A stretch of 64,000 nucleotides of DNA. Origin: Candidatus Zhuqueibacterota bacterium. GTDB taxonomy: Bacteria > Zhuqueibacterota > Zhuqueibacteria > Zhuqueibacterales > Zhuqueibacteraceae. The stretch is from contig QEVD01000008.1 in the NCBI GenBank assembly GCA_003576975.1, positions 1-64,000 of the forward strand. Reading direction: 5' to 3'. This document shows, one piece after another, positions 17,948-26,967 of the stretch (position 1 is the stretch's first letter; the number at the start of each line of letters is the position of its first letter). The notes beneath the pieces were generated by a model. That model saw only the letters and a list, made by a program, of their open reading frames with translations, was not told where the DNA came from and did no database searches. The position numbers and the translations under genes are program-made.

Positions 17948-18874
17948 CTATGAAGTGGATTGTACGGTGTGTTGCAATCCTTCTCGAAACTGCACGCGGA
18001 CCTCGTATCCGAGCAGATTTCTGGCCCGTTCTATTGCTGCTAGGGAGTCCCTTACATCGCCTAACTTGGCCTTCATGTAGCTTACCTCGATTTTCCTTTT
18101 GAAAATATCTTGCAAGCTTTGTAGCAATTCATTCAGACTGTGGCGTGTGCCGCACGCGATATTTATCGCCTTGCCGATAGCAGCCTCGGAGGTACACGCA
18201 CTCAGATTGGCGCGAACGACATTTTCAACATAGGTGAAGTCTCGAGTCTGTTCACCATCGCCATAGACGACAGCGCAGTTGTTTTTTGAGAACGCCTCAA
18301 TGAATCGTGGAATAACAGCAGCATATTGAGAGGCGGGATCCTGTCGTGGTCCAAAAACATTGAAATATCTTAGACAGACAACCGGTAAGTGATAAATATG
18401 GTAAAAGTTGAGGGCATAACATTCTGCTGCAAGTTTCGAAGTAGCATATGGCGAAAGTGGCAGTAACGGCATGTTTTCATGCTTCGGCAAAGTTGGCGTA
18501 TCGCCGTAGACCGAGGACGATGAAGCAAGAACAAAACGTTTGACGCCTGCTGATTGGGCGAGTAAGAGCAAATTGAGCGTGCCGGAGACGTTGACCTCAT
18601 TGGTCTCCGCAGGATTTTCGATCGAACGCGGTACCGATCCGAGTGCCGCTTGGTGCAGGACGTAATCAACGCCTGTCACGGCTTTGCTGACGATGTCGCG
18701 GTCGCGGATATCGCCTTCGATAAGCTCGATTTTTTTGTTTAGGAGTTGAAGATTTTCGCGTTTGCCGGTGCTGAAATTGTCAAGCACGCGAACATGAGCG
18801 CCTCGTTTCACCAACGTTTCAACAATATGGGAACCGATAAAACCAGCGCCGCCAGTAACGAGATATGTTTTCAT
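17948..18874 (-). CDS. UDP-sugar 4-epimerase-like SDR (308 aa)
   Basis: NAD-dependent epimerase with TGGAGFIGSHIVETL at the N-terminus, VLHQAALGSVPRSIENP (strongly reminiscent of UDP-GlcNAc/GalNAc 4-epimerases such as WbpP/TviC), the SSSSVYGD catalytic Ser/Thr region and YATSKLAAECYA carrying the YxxxK motif. Length is typical. It probably interconverts UDP-GlcNAc and UDP-GalNAc or their acids to supply the polysaccharide. It follows the FemAB-like gene by 6 bases. The SVPRSI match is from memory of the family, so the substrate is a moderate-confidence inference. Confidence 0.88.
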   Translation of the reverse strand: MKTYLVTGGAGFIGSHIVETLVKRGAHVRVLDNFSTGKRENLQLLNKKIELIEGDIRDRDIVSKAVTGVDYVLHQAALGSVPRSIENPAETNEVNVSGTLNLLLLAQSAGVKRFVLASSSSVYGDTPTLPKHENMPLLPLSPYATSKLAAECYALNFYHIYHLPVVCLRYFNVFGPRQDPASQYAAVIPRFIEAFSKNNCAVVYGDGEQTRDFTYVENVVRANLSACTSEAAIGKAINIACGTRHSLNELLQSLQDIFKRKIEVSYMKAKLGDVRDSLAAIERARNLLGYEVRVQFREGLQHTVQSTS

Positions 18875-18880
18875 GTGTTT

Positions 18881-19936
18881 CTAAGGGAAGGCCTTGACGA
18901 GTTTTGGTCCGAGTATTTTGGTTACTGCCAATGGCAAGTGTCGCCATGTCTCGATTGCCATTTTGAATTTCGGATTAGTGGGATTATTGCTGGGTATTGC
19001 CGCGCCATTCACCAAATAATATTGATAATGCAGTGGTGTCGGCTCAAAACCCATGTGGCGCTTGAAATTGTAAGCGCCTGTATCGCTTTTGCTTCGGCCA
19101 AAATCAAACCACGCGTAGCCGCGTGCACCGGCTTCTCGCATCAAATGCCAGTACATGTAATTATTGGGGGAGGGCGCTCTCTCTTCCGGCAGAGCTCCGC
19201 CATAATAAGGCAGAACGATATCGCGGTAATAAAATGAGAGTACACCGGCGACGGGTTTGTCCTGATGGTATATTAACAGGAGGTCGGCGTCATCCTGCAA
19301 AAAGTTCAGACAATTCTCGAACATGTAATAGGGGAACACCGGCGTTCCGAGATGGCGCACCGAGGCGGCATAGATATGATAAAATGCCTTCAAATCCTCA
19401 ACACGCCTGCTTCGTTGACCGGTGAGGCCGCCGGCCTCTGATTTACGGACCAAACGGCGCGCTTCGCGGGGGAGAAGTTTGAAATTCGCCTCGGCAGATT
19501 TTTCGATGCGACGCAGGAACGTCACATATAGAGAATCGCGCGTTTGAAGCTGCTCGTTCGGTTTTGAATAGCGCTCGCGCAACTCGATATAATTGGCGCT
19601 GAGCTGGCGGGCATGTTCTTTTGCTGCTTCGAACAATGCAGATTCTGTCTCACGATCTTTGGCCAAAATGCCACCGTAAACTGCGAACGGTGTCGAGATC
19701 AAAGCATTTCCGGAAAACATCGTGTGGACGTGAAACAACGGCAATACCCCGCAAAGTGCCTCACCTCTTTCTGCCAGCAGATAATAAGGCTTATAGGGAA
19801 ACGTTGCTCCAATTACTCTCTTCCAAGCGATCTTGTGGAAAATGGTGCCTTGGGAATCAGCATCGACAAAAGCGTCCCAACGCTTTTCATCTTCCGGCTG
19901 CAAAAGCTTCACCCTCATCATAGCCGTCATGTTCAA
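18881..19936 (-). CDS. FemAB-like GNAT acyltransferase of XrtA-type EPS loci (351 aa)
   Basis: A double-GNAT FemAB-family protein. The first domain begins WDAFVDADSQGTIFHKIAWKRV, and the second contains PVAGVLSFYYRDIVLPYYGGALPE and YMYWHLMREAGARGYAWFDFGRS, which are the landmarks of the TIGR03019 group. In Gram-negative bacteria these proteins accompany EPS synthesis and probably acylate or aminoacylate a sugar or lipid-linked precursor; a peptidoglycan bridge role is unlikely here. It overlaps the upstream deacetylase gene by 4 bases. A conserved start could be Met-6 or Met-7 rather than Met-1. Confidence 0.86.
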   Translation of the reverse strand: MNMTAMMRVKLLQPEDEKRWDAFVDADSQGTIFHKIAWKRVIGATFPYKPYYLLAERGEALCGVLPLFHVHTMFSGNALISTPFAVYGGILAKDRETESALFEAAKEHARQLSANYIELRERYSKPNEQLQTRDSLYVTFLRRIEKSAEANFKLLPREARRLVRKSEAGGLTGQRSRRVEDLKAFYHIYAASVRHLGTPVFPYYMFENCLNFLQDDADLLLIYHQDKPVAGVLSFYYRDIVLPYYGGALPEERAPSPNNYMYWHLMREAGARGYAWFDFGRSKSDTGAYNFKRHMGFEPTPLHYQYYLVNGAAIPSNNPTNPKFKMAIETWRHLPLAVTKILGPKLVKAFP

Positions 19937-20838
19937 GATTGCAGGTTTGATTCGTGGGTTGATTCCAAGGTAAGGAGCGGTCGCTTGCCGGGTGGCTTAT
20001 GGCTCGCGACGATTTCTCCCAAGGTCGAGAAGGGAAAGGTTCTCAGCAAGGTGCGGAGTTTGCCCGCGGTCGTTTCCAGGTTGGCGTAATGGCGAATCCG
20101 ATCAAAGAAGGATACGGCAATACGCGGTTGCAGCGGATCGAGCTCCCAAGGATGCACATAGATAATCGCGGGTTGCTGCGCGCGATTGATGCGTGCGATG
20201 CCTTTCGAAATCACCCACAAAGGAAACAACCGCAGGTAACCGCCGCCCGCCACCGGAAAGTTTTTCCCGGCGATGGAGACCGTGGACAAGGGACATTCGG
20301 TGAGCGATCCTTTGCCGTTGAGGGATATTTCGAATATCTCCGTCGGGGAATCCGAGACGCCATAGAGATCGTGCTTGATGGGAAACAGGCTGGAATCGAT
20401 CGAAATGCCATTGTCAAACAGCGTGTCAAAAACCCAAAGTTTTCTTGAGCTGATGGAATAGGAGGGAGCACGGTAACATTTCACTTCCGAGCCGACCACC
20501 CGCCGCAAAGCATACAGGGACTTTTGCAGGTCGTCGGTGAATTCTTCACGCGTCTGTTCATACACCAACTGATGGGCGTAGCTATGGCTGCCGATCTCAT
20601 GTCCGTATTGCGCGATTGTATAGACCAGCTCTGGATGTCTTTCTGCAATCCACCCCAGAACAAAAAAGGTGGCCCGCACCTCGTGCTCGCGGAGCAACTT
20701 CAGGAGATAACAAACATTCTGCACCACCCGGCTTTCCAATCCGGGCCAGTCGCCGGGTTTGATTACGTTTCGAAAGCGGGAGACGTGAAACCACTCTTCG
20801 ACGTCAATGGTCAGAGCGTTTCGCATTTGCGTTTTCAA
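19933..20838 (-). CDS. XrtA-type polysaccharide deacetylase with DUF3473 tail (301 aa)
   Basis: NodB-type carbohydrate esterase family 4 enzyme. The first catalytic motif is TIDVEEWFHVS (with the Asp-Glu pair), then ATFFVLGW, HEIGSHSYAHQLVY (the metal-binding His motif) and YRAPSYSISSRKLW. The approximately 90 C-terminal residues, including GGGYLRLFPLWV and YVHPWELDP, correspond to DUF3473, usual in exosortase EPS loci. It would remove acetyl groups from the exopolysaccharide. There is no signal peptide, as in its relatives. It overlaps the BY-kinase gene by 35 bases from the annotated start, or 20 if Met-6 (base 20823) is used. Confidence 0.9.
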   Translation of the reverse strand: MKTQMRNALTIDVEEWFHVSRFRNVIKPGDWPGLESRVVQNVCYLLKLLREHEVRATFFVLGWIAERHPELVYTIAQYGHEIGSHSYAHQLVYEQTREEFTDDLQKSLYALRRVVGSEVKCYRAPSYSISSRKLWVFDTLFDNGISIDSSLFPIKHDLYGVSDSPTEIFEISLNGKGSLTECPLSTVSIAGKNFPVAGGGYLRLFPLWVISKGIARINRAQQPAIIYVHPWELDPLQPRIAVSFFDRIRHYANLETTAGKLRTLLRTFPFSTLGEIVASHKPPGKRPLLTLESTHESNLQS

Positions 20839-21547
20839 TCTGCCGGTAGTACTTGTAACCGTAATAACGATGATCGTAATAGTAGGGCAGAGCGCTGCGC
20901 AGGTTGTTCACCACCACTCCGAGAATCTTGTCGGAGTTGGTTTGCAGCATGTCGAGGGCTCTTTGAGTGACGCGCTTCTGCGATTTTCCAGCTTTCACCA
21001 CGATCAAAATGCCGTCGACGAAATTACTCAGCAGTAGCGTATCGCTGACCGGAATGATTGGCGGCGCGTCGAAAATGATGATGCTGAATTTTTCGCGCAT
21101 CTCATCGACGACACTTTGCAGGTGCGTGAGGGAGAAAAGCTCTGCGGGAGTTTGGTTGGGTTTGCCGGCGGTAATGATTTTCAGATGCGGCAGGGCAGAG
21201 GGTTTTATTGCGGCACTCAGATCAAGCTCCCGGGACAGCACCTCAGCGATCCCCTGCTGCAGGGGTAATTCGTAATGCCGATGGATTACAGGCCGCCTCA
21301 AATCACAATCCACCAGAACGGTTTCGGTGGATTGATAGAGCGCGCTGGTCACCGCTAAATAGGCGGCAACGGTGCTCTTGCCTTCGCTCATCATTGCGCT
21401 GGTGATCATGAAGATTTTTGTGCCGTGCTTTTGTTTCTCGGTGTGCAGGCGATTGAACAAACGCTTGAATTCATTCAATTCCGGTGTTTCGAGGTAATAC
21501 CCAAGCGGCTTGGCTGATTTTTTGAATTTCGCAACGGAGGTTTTCAT
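20804..21547 (-). CDS. BY-kinase (CpsD/CapB-like tyrosine autokinase), 247 aa
   Basis: P-loop bacterial tyrosine kinase. Walker A is SAMMSEGKST, slightly unusual because the canonical Gly two before Glu is replaced by Met-Ser. Walker A' is VLVDCDLRRPV and Walker B is FSIIIFDAPPI. The C-terminus ends in a tyrosine cluster (seven Tyr in YYYDHRYYGYKYY), the autophosphorylation tail of the family. It lacks its own membrane segment, so the Wzz-like protein encoded just upstream (4-base overlap) supplies the membrane anchor and activator. Together they control chain length and export through the Wza-like pore. Confidence 0.92.
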   Translation of the reverse strand: MKTSVAKFKKSAKPLGYYLETPELNEFKRLFNRLHTEKQKHGTKIFMITSAMMSEGKSTVAAYLAVTSALYQSTETVLVDCDLRRPVIHRHYELPLQQGIAEVLSRELDLSAAIKPSALPHLKIITAGKPNQTPAELFSLTHLQSVVDEMREKFSIIIFDAPPIIPVSDTLLLSNFVDGILIVVKAGKSQKRVTQRALDMLQTNSDKILGVVVNNLRSALPYYYDHRYYGYKYYRQIENANAKRSDH

Positions 21548-23157
21548 GAGTGGATTTCCACATTGCTCGAGAGTTTGCCGTTGCTCGAATCTTTATCCAT
21601 GGACTGAAACGATTTATACCACTCGTTGAACGGCAGGGTCAGTTTGGGGATGATGCCCCAAACCTCATGTTCGAGGTAATGCTCGACATCCTTCACGTCA
21701 CGAATGGTTTGGTCCAAATACTCGCGGCCATAAACGAGCGCGCCGCCGATTGCCAAACTGATAAGAAACGCCAACGTCACAAAATTTCGCTTGCTGCCGC
21801 CAACCGCATAGATCGGCACCTTGGGAGGTTCGACGACAGTATATTTGAATTCGGCATCGCGTGTTTGCAGCGACTCTTCGATGATCGCCCCGCGCGATTG
21901 ACTGAAGAATAGGGAATAGATTCGTCGATTTTGTTCGAGCTCGTCCTCCAGGGTCCGCAATTTCAACTGTTCCGACGGTTCGGTGACGACATCACGCAAG
22001 TAGCTGTTCAATACCCCCTCGACTATTCTTGCTTTGGTCCGCAAAACATGAACATCGATTTGCCTGATAAGGTTATATTCGATGATATCTGCCTTAGTCC
22101 CCTCTGTCAGTGCGGTGGAACGTTGGGCCAAGAATTGCACGAGAAAGTTGCGGGCTTCCTGACGCATGGAATTGATTTCCTGATTAAGAGCCAGCTCCTC
22201 CTTGCTTTCCCAACTGTCGATGTTCGCCTTGTTTTGGAGGTTTTTCAATTTGTTTTCAATTTTGGCTGCTATTTCGGAAAACTGTTCTCCGGAGATCTGG
22301 ACGATTCCCGAATTTCTCGGCAGACGATTGACAATCTCTTCCAGGCGCCTCTCCTTGTCGGCTATCGCCACTTCTATGGCATTTTTTCTCCTGCGCAGCT
22401 CGACAATGCCCCGGTCATCTAAGGTGACGCTTTTGGCGCGTTTGGCGGCCAGATGCTCCTGGTACTCCCGCAATTTTTGCTCGGATACCGCAATCTTTTC
22501 CTCATAGATTTGAATTTGGGCATCGCTTTCTTCTTTAAGAGCCTGCAGACTCTCTTGCGCCCCGCCGCGTGATTCTTCAATAAAAATGTCGGAAAGATTG
22601 CGAACAATATCATAAGCCAACTGCGGCGAGGTATCCCGCGCGAAAATCCGGAACAGACCTTGTTCACTCGCGAGTTTTACAATTTGTATCTTCTCACGCA
22701 ATGCCTTCAGGATGACAGCTTCCAGCGCGTCTTCATACGAGGTCCATGGGGCTTGGGCCCGCAGCGATCTTGCTGCAGCGGTGTACTTGTTATCCCGGTT
22801 GGCCAGATCCAATCGCTGGGACAACTTGAGCAAAAACTCCGAACTGCGGAGCTTGCGGACGAGCGCATCATTTTCAGCGATGACGTTGTCGACGGAAGCG
22901 CCCGGCGTGATTTGGCGCATCGAGGAATTGAGAAATCGGCTGGGCGCCACCTTGATCATGGCGGAGGCTTCATAGATCGGGCGGATGTTTTTCAAGGCGT
23001 ATATGACACTGGCACTCACCACCAAAGCTATCGGAATTGCCAGCCACCATTTTCGCCGCCACAGCACAAACAAAAACTGCTTCAAATCAATATCCGGCTT
23101 AACGATTGACAGCACCGTGCGGAATGGAATTTTCAAATTTTCGGAGACGTTTTGCAT
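21544..23157 (-). CDS. Wzz/GNVR chain-length determinant (537 aa)
   Basis: Inner-membrane polysaccharide co-polymerase. The first membrane span lies at about residues 36-52 (WWLAIPIALVVSASVIYAL) and the second near residue 470 (NFVTLAFLISLAIGGALVY). Between them is a large, coiled-coil-rich periplasmic domain. Just before the second span come the Pro-rich VVEPPKVPIY residues that mark the Wzz/GNVR family. The extended helical middle (RRKNAIEVAIADKERRLEEI and neighbours) is typical of the longer BY-kinase-linked members. It is coupled to the kinase gene by a 4-base overlap. Confidence 0.93.
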   Translation of the reverse strand: MQNVSENLKIPFRTVLSIVKPDIDLKQFLFVLWRRKWWLAIPIALVVSASVIYALKNIRPIYEASAMIKVAPSRFLNSSMRQITPGASVDNVIAENDALVRKLRSSEFLLKLSQRLDLANRDNKYTAAARSLRAQAPWTSYEDALEAVILKALREKIQIVKLASEQGLFRIFARDTSPQLAYDIVRNLSDIFIEESRGGAQESLQALKEESDAQIQIYEEKIAVSEQKLREYQEHLAAKRAKSVTLDDRGIVELRRRKNAIEVAIADKERRLEEIVNRLPRNSGIVQISGEQFSEIAAKIENKLKNLQNKANIDSWESKEELALNQEINSMRQEARNFLVQFLAQRSTALTEGTKADIIEYNLIRQIDVHVLRTKARIVEGVLNSYLRDVVTEPSEQLKLRTLEDELEQNRRIYSLFFSQSRGAIIEESLQTRDAEFKYTVVEPPKVPIYAVGGSKRNFVTLAFLISLAIGGALVYGREYLDQTIRDVKDVEHYLEHEVWGIIPKLTLPFNEWYKSFQSMDKDSSNGKLSSNVEIHS

Positions 23158-23171
23158 GGCATGATTTACTG

Positions 23172-24164
23172 TTATCGGAAGAGAGTAAATGCAGCGCCTG
23201 CTGCAACTGAAGCGACGACCAGACGAGCCACTTCTTCTAAGAAACCTGGCAGCCGACTTTTGGACGGAATATAGACGGCATCGCCCCCGTGAAGCAGAAG
23301 CGGCCTCGGTACGGATTGGCTCAAGTAGCTCTCCATGTTAATTGTCGCAAGCCCGGATTGTTGCTCTCTGAACAAAACCCGAACTTGCTTTAAGTTTGCC
23401 GTTTCAGTGGCGCCGCCGGCCCGGGCGATCACTTCGAGAACGTCCATCTGATGATCCATATTGACAGGCCCCGGATTGGCAACCTGGCCCAAAACGTAAA
23501 TGACATTTTGCGCGAAGCCCAGTGTAGAAGAAATCGAATAAGGTGAGGTTCCGTCACGTTGGCCGAGGTTAATCGTGTCGCCCGGGTACACCGGCGGCAA
23601 CAGTGAAAAGTCACCCCGCTCAAGTGCCAGACTCACATCAGCATTCAGGATACTGCCGGCCTGTTCGCCGCTGCCACGTACAATGGTGACATTATTCAAT
23701 AATGCAGTCGGAAGAGGACCGCCGGCTTCGAGGATGACCTGCCACAAATTTGGTATTGTTTCAAAGCTGAATTTGCCGGGATTACCGACGGCTCCGGTTA
23801 CATACACGGTTTTGCTCGCATACTCTGTCACCTTGATGGCAGCCTGAGTCACTGTCATGTCCAATAGCGAAATTTTGTTGATGATTATCTCGCGAAGTTT
23901 GCCAACCGTCATACCCTCCGCTGGTACTGTGCCGATTATCGGGAGCTCGATGTCGCCGGCAGAATTGACTTTGGCCTCACTGTTCAACTCCGGCTTTTGC
24001 CAAAATGCGACAGATAGAACATCTCCAACGCCAATGATATACTCCTGACCAGCCGGCTTTTCCTGAGCGACGCATAGCCGTGCAAGGTCAATCGCCAAAC
24101 TGGCAGATATGGCCAAGCTCAGCACTAACAAGCGGGTGGGTTGCATCAATATTGTCTTCTGCAT
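23172..24164 (-). CDS. Outer-membrane polysaccharide export protein, Wza-like (330 aa)
   Basis: Polysaccharide export protein. A signal-like N-terminus (LLVLSLAISASLAI) is followed by the Poly_export domain (YIIGVGDVLSVAFWQKPELN; LPIIGTVPAEGMT) and two SLBB domains (VYVTGAVGNPGKFSF; VIYVLGQVANPGPVNM). The C-terminus has GGDAVYIPSKSRLPGF and a last hydrophobic helix (VARLVVASVAAGAAFTLF) that could span the outer membrane as in Wza. No lipobox cysteine is obvious at the cleavage region, although LARLCVAQ contains a Cys. It forms the outer-membrane exit channel for the polymer and lies 14 bases upstream of the Wzz gene. Confidence 0.93.
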   Translation of the reverse strand: MQKTILMQPTRLLVLSLAISASLAIDLARLCVAQEKPAGQEYIIGVGDVLSVAFWQKPELNSEAKVNSAGDIELPIIGTVPAEGMTVGKLREIIINKISLLDMTVTQAAIKVTEYASKTVYVTGAVGNPGKFSFETIPNLWQVILEAGGPLPTALLNNVTIVRGSGEQAGSILNADVSLALERGDFSLLPPVYPGDTINLGQRDGTSPYSISSTLGFAQNVIYVLGQVANPGPVNMDHQMDVLEVIARAGGATETANLKQVRVLFREQQSGLATINMESYLSQSVPRPLLLHGGDAVYIPSKSRLPGFLEEVARLVVASVAAGAAFTLFR

Positions 24165-24177
24165 GGGGCGACTATGA

Positions 24178-25233
24178 TTAAGGTGTAAATGAACCCTTTA
24201 CCTCATTGCTGCCGGCAACGAGGCCAAATCTGTCGAACACAAATACTCTGTAGTAATACTCGATATTTGGCTTGACGCTGGCGTCATTGTGTTCTGTCAC
24301 CGTTGCGGTGTTGATAACAAGCAACAGGGACGAAGTGTTGGTGGTATCCACTGGCGAAGCGGTGGCGCGATAGATCCGATAGCTGTGGAATTCAGAGTCA
24401 ATGCTTTGCGACCAGGTCAAGCGCAGGCCGGTGGGCGTTTGCATGGGTTGTGCCAGCGTTACAGGCACCGGTGGGTCGTTCACCGGCGTTGTTCCCACGA
24501 CGATATTGCTTCCCGTGCCGTTGCCGGACTGATTGAAGACGTAGAGGCGGTAGTGATATCTAGTCGACGGCGCCAAGCCGGTATCCGTGTAATCCAAAGT
24601 GGCGCTTGAAGTGAAGACCTGAACCAGCGTTGATGACAACGACACCGGGATACTGAGCGAACGCATGAGTTGGTAGGACTTGAAATCCGCATCGGTGGTC
24701 GGCTGCCATCTGAGGTGAAGCGACGAAACGCTCCCTTGCACCGTGGTGGGTTCTCGGAGAATCACCGCATTTGGCAGCAGGTTCAACGGCGTCGCGGCGA
24801 CCGCTGCCGAGTGTTCGCCCTCCACGCCAAACTTATTCAAGGCGGCAATCTCATAAGAGTACGTTACACCATTTTTTACGCTCTCGTCCTGATAGAACTG
24901 GTTGCTGGTTGCTGCGATTCGCCGAAACACATTGGCGCTACCCGAGCTATCCTGCCGGTAGATGCGATACTCTTTCACACTGCCGGTATCCTCGAAGGTC
25001 CACGTTATCGCCAGCGAGCCATTTCCTGCTTCTATTCCAACTTCGGTTGGAGCAGGCAGAAAAAATGCCTTTTCCGGTGGAACTTTTGTGGGCTGGTAGT
25101 CTTCACATGCAAGCAACAACCAGACTGCTTGGGGGAGTACAAAGAACCGCACGATAGCTTTCGTTGCAGCCAGACCACGCCTCCCATGCGAACTTGTCGC
25201 TTTTGCGAGCTTCATTTCATCGTGATGCGTCAT
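24178..25233 (-). CDS. Lipoprotein with three fibronectin type III domains (351 aa)
   Basis: The N-terminal hydrophobic stretch ends in VWLLLACED, a lipobox with Cys at about residue 43, so the mature protein is a lipid-anchored envelope protein. Three FN3 repeats follow at about residues 60-150, 155-250 and 255-350, each with a W in the first strands (LAITWTFED, LHLRWQPTT, LRLTWSQS) and a Y-Y pair near the end (TYSYEIAALN, RYHYRLYVFN, EYYYRVFVFD). It may bind the polysaccharide or scaffold the export machinery. The gene overlaps the upstream PEGA-protein gene by 4 bases. No enzyme domain is present. Confidence 0.82.
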   Translation of the reverse strand: MTHHDEMKLAKATSSHGRRGLAATKAIVRFFVLPQAVWLLLACEDYQPTKVPPEKAFFLPAPTEVGIEAGNGSLAITWTFEDTGSVKEYRIYRQDSSGSANVFRRIAATSNQFYQDESVKNGVTYSYEIAALNKFGVEGEHSAAVAATPLNLLPNAVILREPTTVQGSVSSLHLRWQPTTDADFKSYQLMRSLSIPVSLSSTLVQVFTSSATLDYTDTGLAPSTRYHYRLYVFNQSGNGTGSNIVVGTTPVNDPPVPVTLAQPMQTPTGLRLTWSQSIDSEFHSYRIYRATASPVDTTNTSSLLLVINTATVTEHNDASVKPNIEYYYRVFVFDRFGLVAGSNEVKGSFTP

Positions 25234-26003
25234 TTGATCGGAATTCGCACTTGCAGAGTTGCGCCGTCGGCTATTGGGTTTAGGCTTGGTATGACCGCCA
25301 GCGTTGCTCCCTTCTCATGAGGGTACGTTGGGAAAAAAATCAGATTCTCGAGCATACTGAAAAGCCATACGCCGCCAGCGAAATACAGACTTCGATTTCT
25401 CTTTTTTTTGTAGTGGTCAAGGTCCCGCAAGGATCTCTGCATGTCTGCGAATGCTATATTTTGCTCTGCGAAATTCGCCTCGGCATTCGTAAATCTGCCA
25501 AACGCGTCCTCATATTCTGACTGTGAGTCGCGGTAGCGGGACTGGTTTACTGCCGCGGCAACAAATGAAGTGGTAATAAGACTGGAATAAAACACACCCC
25601 ACGCTTTTCTGTCGGTGTAAAAATGCCCCCATCCTGGCAGCAGCAAAGATCTATAAAATGCCCTCACAGGAGTCCTTCGCGTTAAGGAGATTTCGTAAAT
25701 ATGGCCATTCGATAAAGAAAATATATGATCCCTGGCCTTGCTCTCGTATCCGTCTTTTGTTGCCTTAATCCGATACTGGCCGGTCAATGAATACGGAAGA
25801 GTAAAGGGCGTCCGTCCAACAAACTCATACTCTCCCTGCAGGGTAATCATCACTCCTGCCGGAATGGAACTGACTACGACGCAGTCCGGCCTCGGCCCGT
25901 TACTCGATTGTGCCAAAGCCACATTCTGTCCACCTGCTAAAAGGAATATCGTAGCCATCATACCAAGGCACATTGTGGCGGGCCGCCTAGTGCATGGGTT
26001 CAT
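25230..26003 (-). CDS. PEGA-domain envelope protein with DUF5683-like part (257 aa)
   Basis: After a signal peptide (hydrophobic FLLAGGQNVALAQ) comes a PEGA domain at about residues 38-105 (VVSSIPAGVMITLQGE, VGRTPFTLPYSLTGQYRI, KATKDGYESK). It is followed by SLLLPGWGHFYTDRKAWG, the hallmark of DUF5683-like small membrane domains, and two further hydrophobic segments. An approximately 55-residue polar helical insertion sits in between. It is probably an envelope-associated partner of the export machinery. The start at 26003 (MNPCTRR) overlaps the sugar-transferase gene end by 17 bases. The longer frame from 26036 or a shorter one from 25973 remain possible. Confidence 0.72.
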   Translation of the reverse strand: MNPCTRRPATMCLGMMATIFLLAGGQNVALAQSSNGPRPDCVVVSSIPAGVMITLQGEYEFVGRTPFTLPYSLTGQYRIKATKDGYESKARDHIFSLSNGHIYEISLTRRTPVRAFYRSLLLPGWGHFYTDRKAWGVFYSSLITTSFVAAAVNQSRYRDSQSEYEDAFGRFTNAEANFAEQNIAFADMQRSLRDLDHYKKKRNRSLYFAGGVWLFSMLENLIFFPTYPHEKGATLAVIPSLNPIADGATLQVRIPIK

Positions 26004-26967
26004 AACTGATGCGATAATTGAGTTTTCCGTTTGCACGTCTCGAGTCCAGAAAGCGTTTTTGGTTTATCGGTTTTGCCGTGAGAATGTATCCGGCCGTATA
26101 AAATAACACTTTCATATGCATAAAAACGGAGCGCCGGGAAATGTAGAGCATGTCCAGCTTGGTTTTTTTTCGGACATCATCCAGGTTGCTGTCATAGCCC
26201 AGGCAAATTTGCGATATTCCGGTAATACCGGGTTTGACTGCCAGACGATTTTGATATTCTGGGTATGTTTCAACCAACGAGGTGATAATCTCCGGCCGCT
26301 CCGGCCGTGGACCAACCAGGCTCATTTCTCCCTTGAGCACATTCAGGAATTGTGGAATTTCATCAATATGTGCTTTGCGCAACCATTTGCCGACGCGCGT
26401 GATACGCGGATCGTTTTTCTGAGCCCACACCGGACCATTCGATTCAGCATCCCTGTGCATGGTGCGAAATTTCAAAATGTAAAAGGGGTTTCCGAAAGAA
26501 TTCTGCCCTCGTTGCGTACCATTGTTTCGATCATGTCCGTCACCCGGCGTTTTTCCCCAACGCTGTCGTTTTCTGCGTCGGTCCGGCCCCGTTCTGATTT
26601 GTTTATAAATAACCGGGCCGGGAGAATCGATTTTGATGAGAATGGGAAGCACAACAAAAAGCGGTAGCGCACACAGCAATCCGACAATTGCCCCTAGCAC
26701 ATCGACAATTCTGAGCGCCGCCTCGCGTACCGCCTGTCGTGCCGCAGAAAGCGAGGGTATCCGCAAGAGCGCACGCGGCACAAAAACCAGGAAGCAGAAG
26801 TAGGACAATAAGAAAAAGGTACTGATGAAGTATTGGTTGATGATGGTACGCACGCGCTGCTTGGGAGCACCTGCATAAAGGGCGCGCAGCGATTCCTCGT
26901 ACTCCGATACAAATTGATCAACATTCAGCGTTAAAGCGCAGCTTTGCGCTTCCAAAATCGCGTTCAT
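25987..26967 (-). CDS. Initiating sugar-phosphate transferase, WbaP/PglC-like (326 aa)
   Basis: Polyprenyl-phosphate sugar-1-phosphate transferase that starts assembly of the repeat unit. The catalytic domain shows [26 protein letters not shown], the basic DE motif in [29 protein letters not shown]-like order, and KPGITGISQ. The N-terminal part has only two hydrophobic stretches ([16 protein letters not shown] and [16 protein letters not shown]), so it is intermediate between small PglC-type and large WbaP-type enzymes. A charged insertion of about 35 residues ([18 protein letters not shown]) interrupts the usual RxG-KxFxxxKFRTM spacing and is unusual. It is preceded by a 273-base leader after the antiterminator gene. 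Confidence 0.9.
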   Translation of the reverse strand: MNAILEAQSCALTLNVDQFVSEYEESLRALYAGAPKQRVRTIINQYFISTFFLLSYFCFLVFVPRALLRIPSLSAARQAVREAALRIVDVLGAIVGLLCALPLFVVLPILIKIDSPGPVIYKQIRTGPDRRRKRQRWGKTPGDGHDRNNGTQRGQNSFGNPFYILKFRTMHRDAESNGPVWAQKNDPRITRVGKWLRKAHIDEIPQFLNVLKGEMSLVGPRPERPEIITSLVETYPEYQNRLAVKPGITGISQICLGYDSNLDDVRKKTKLDMLYISRRSVFMHMKVLFYTAGYILTAKPINQKRFLDSRRANGKLNYRISYEPMH

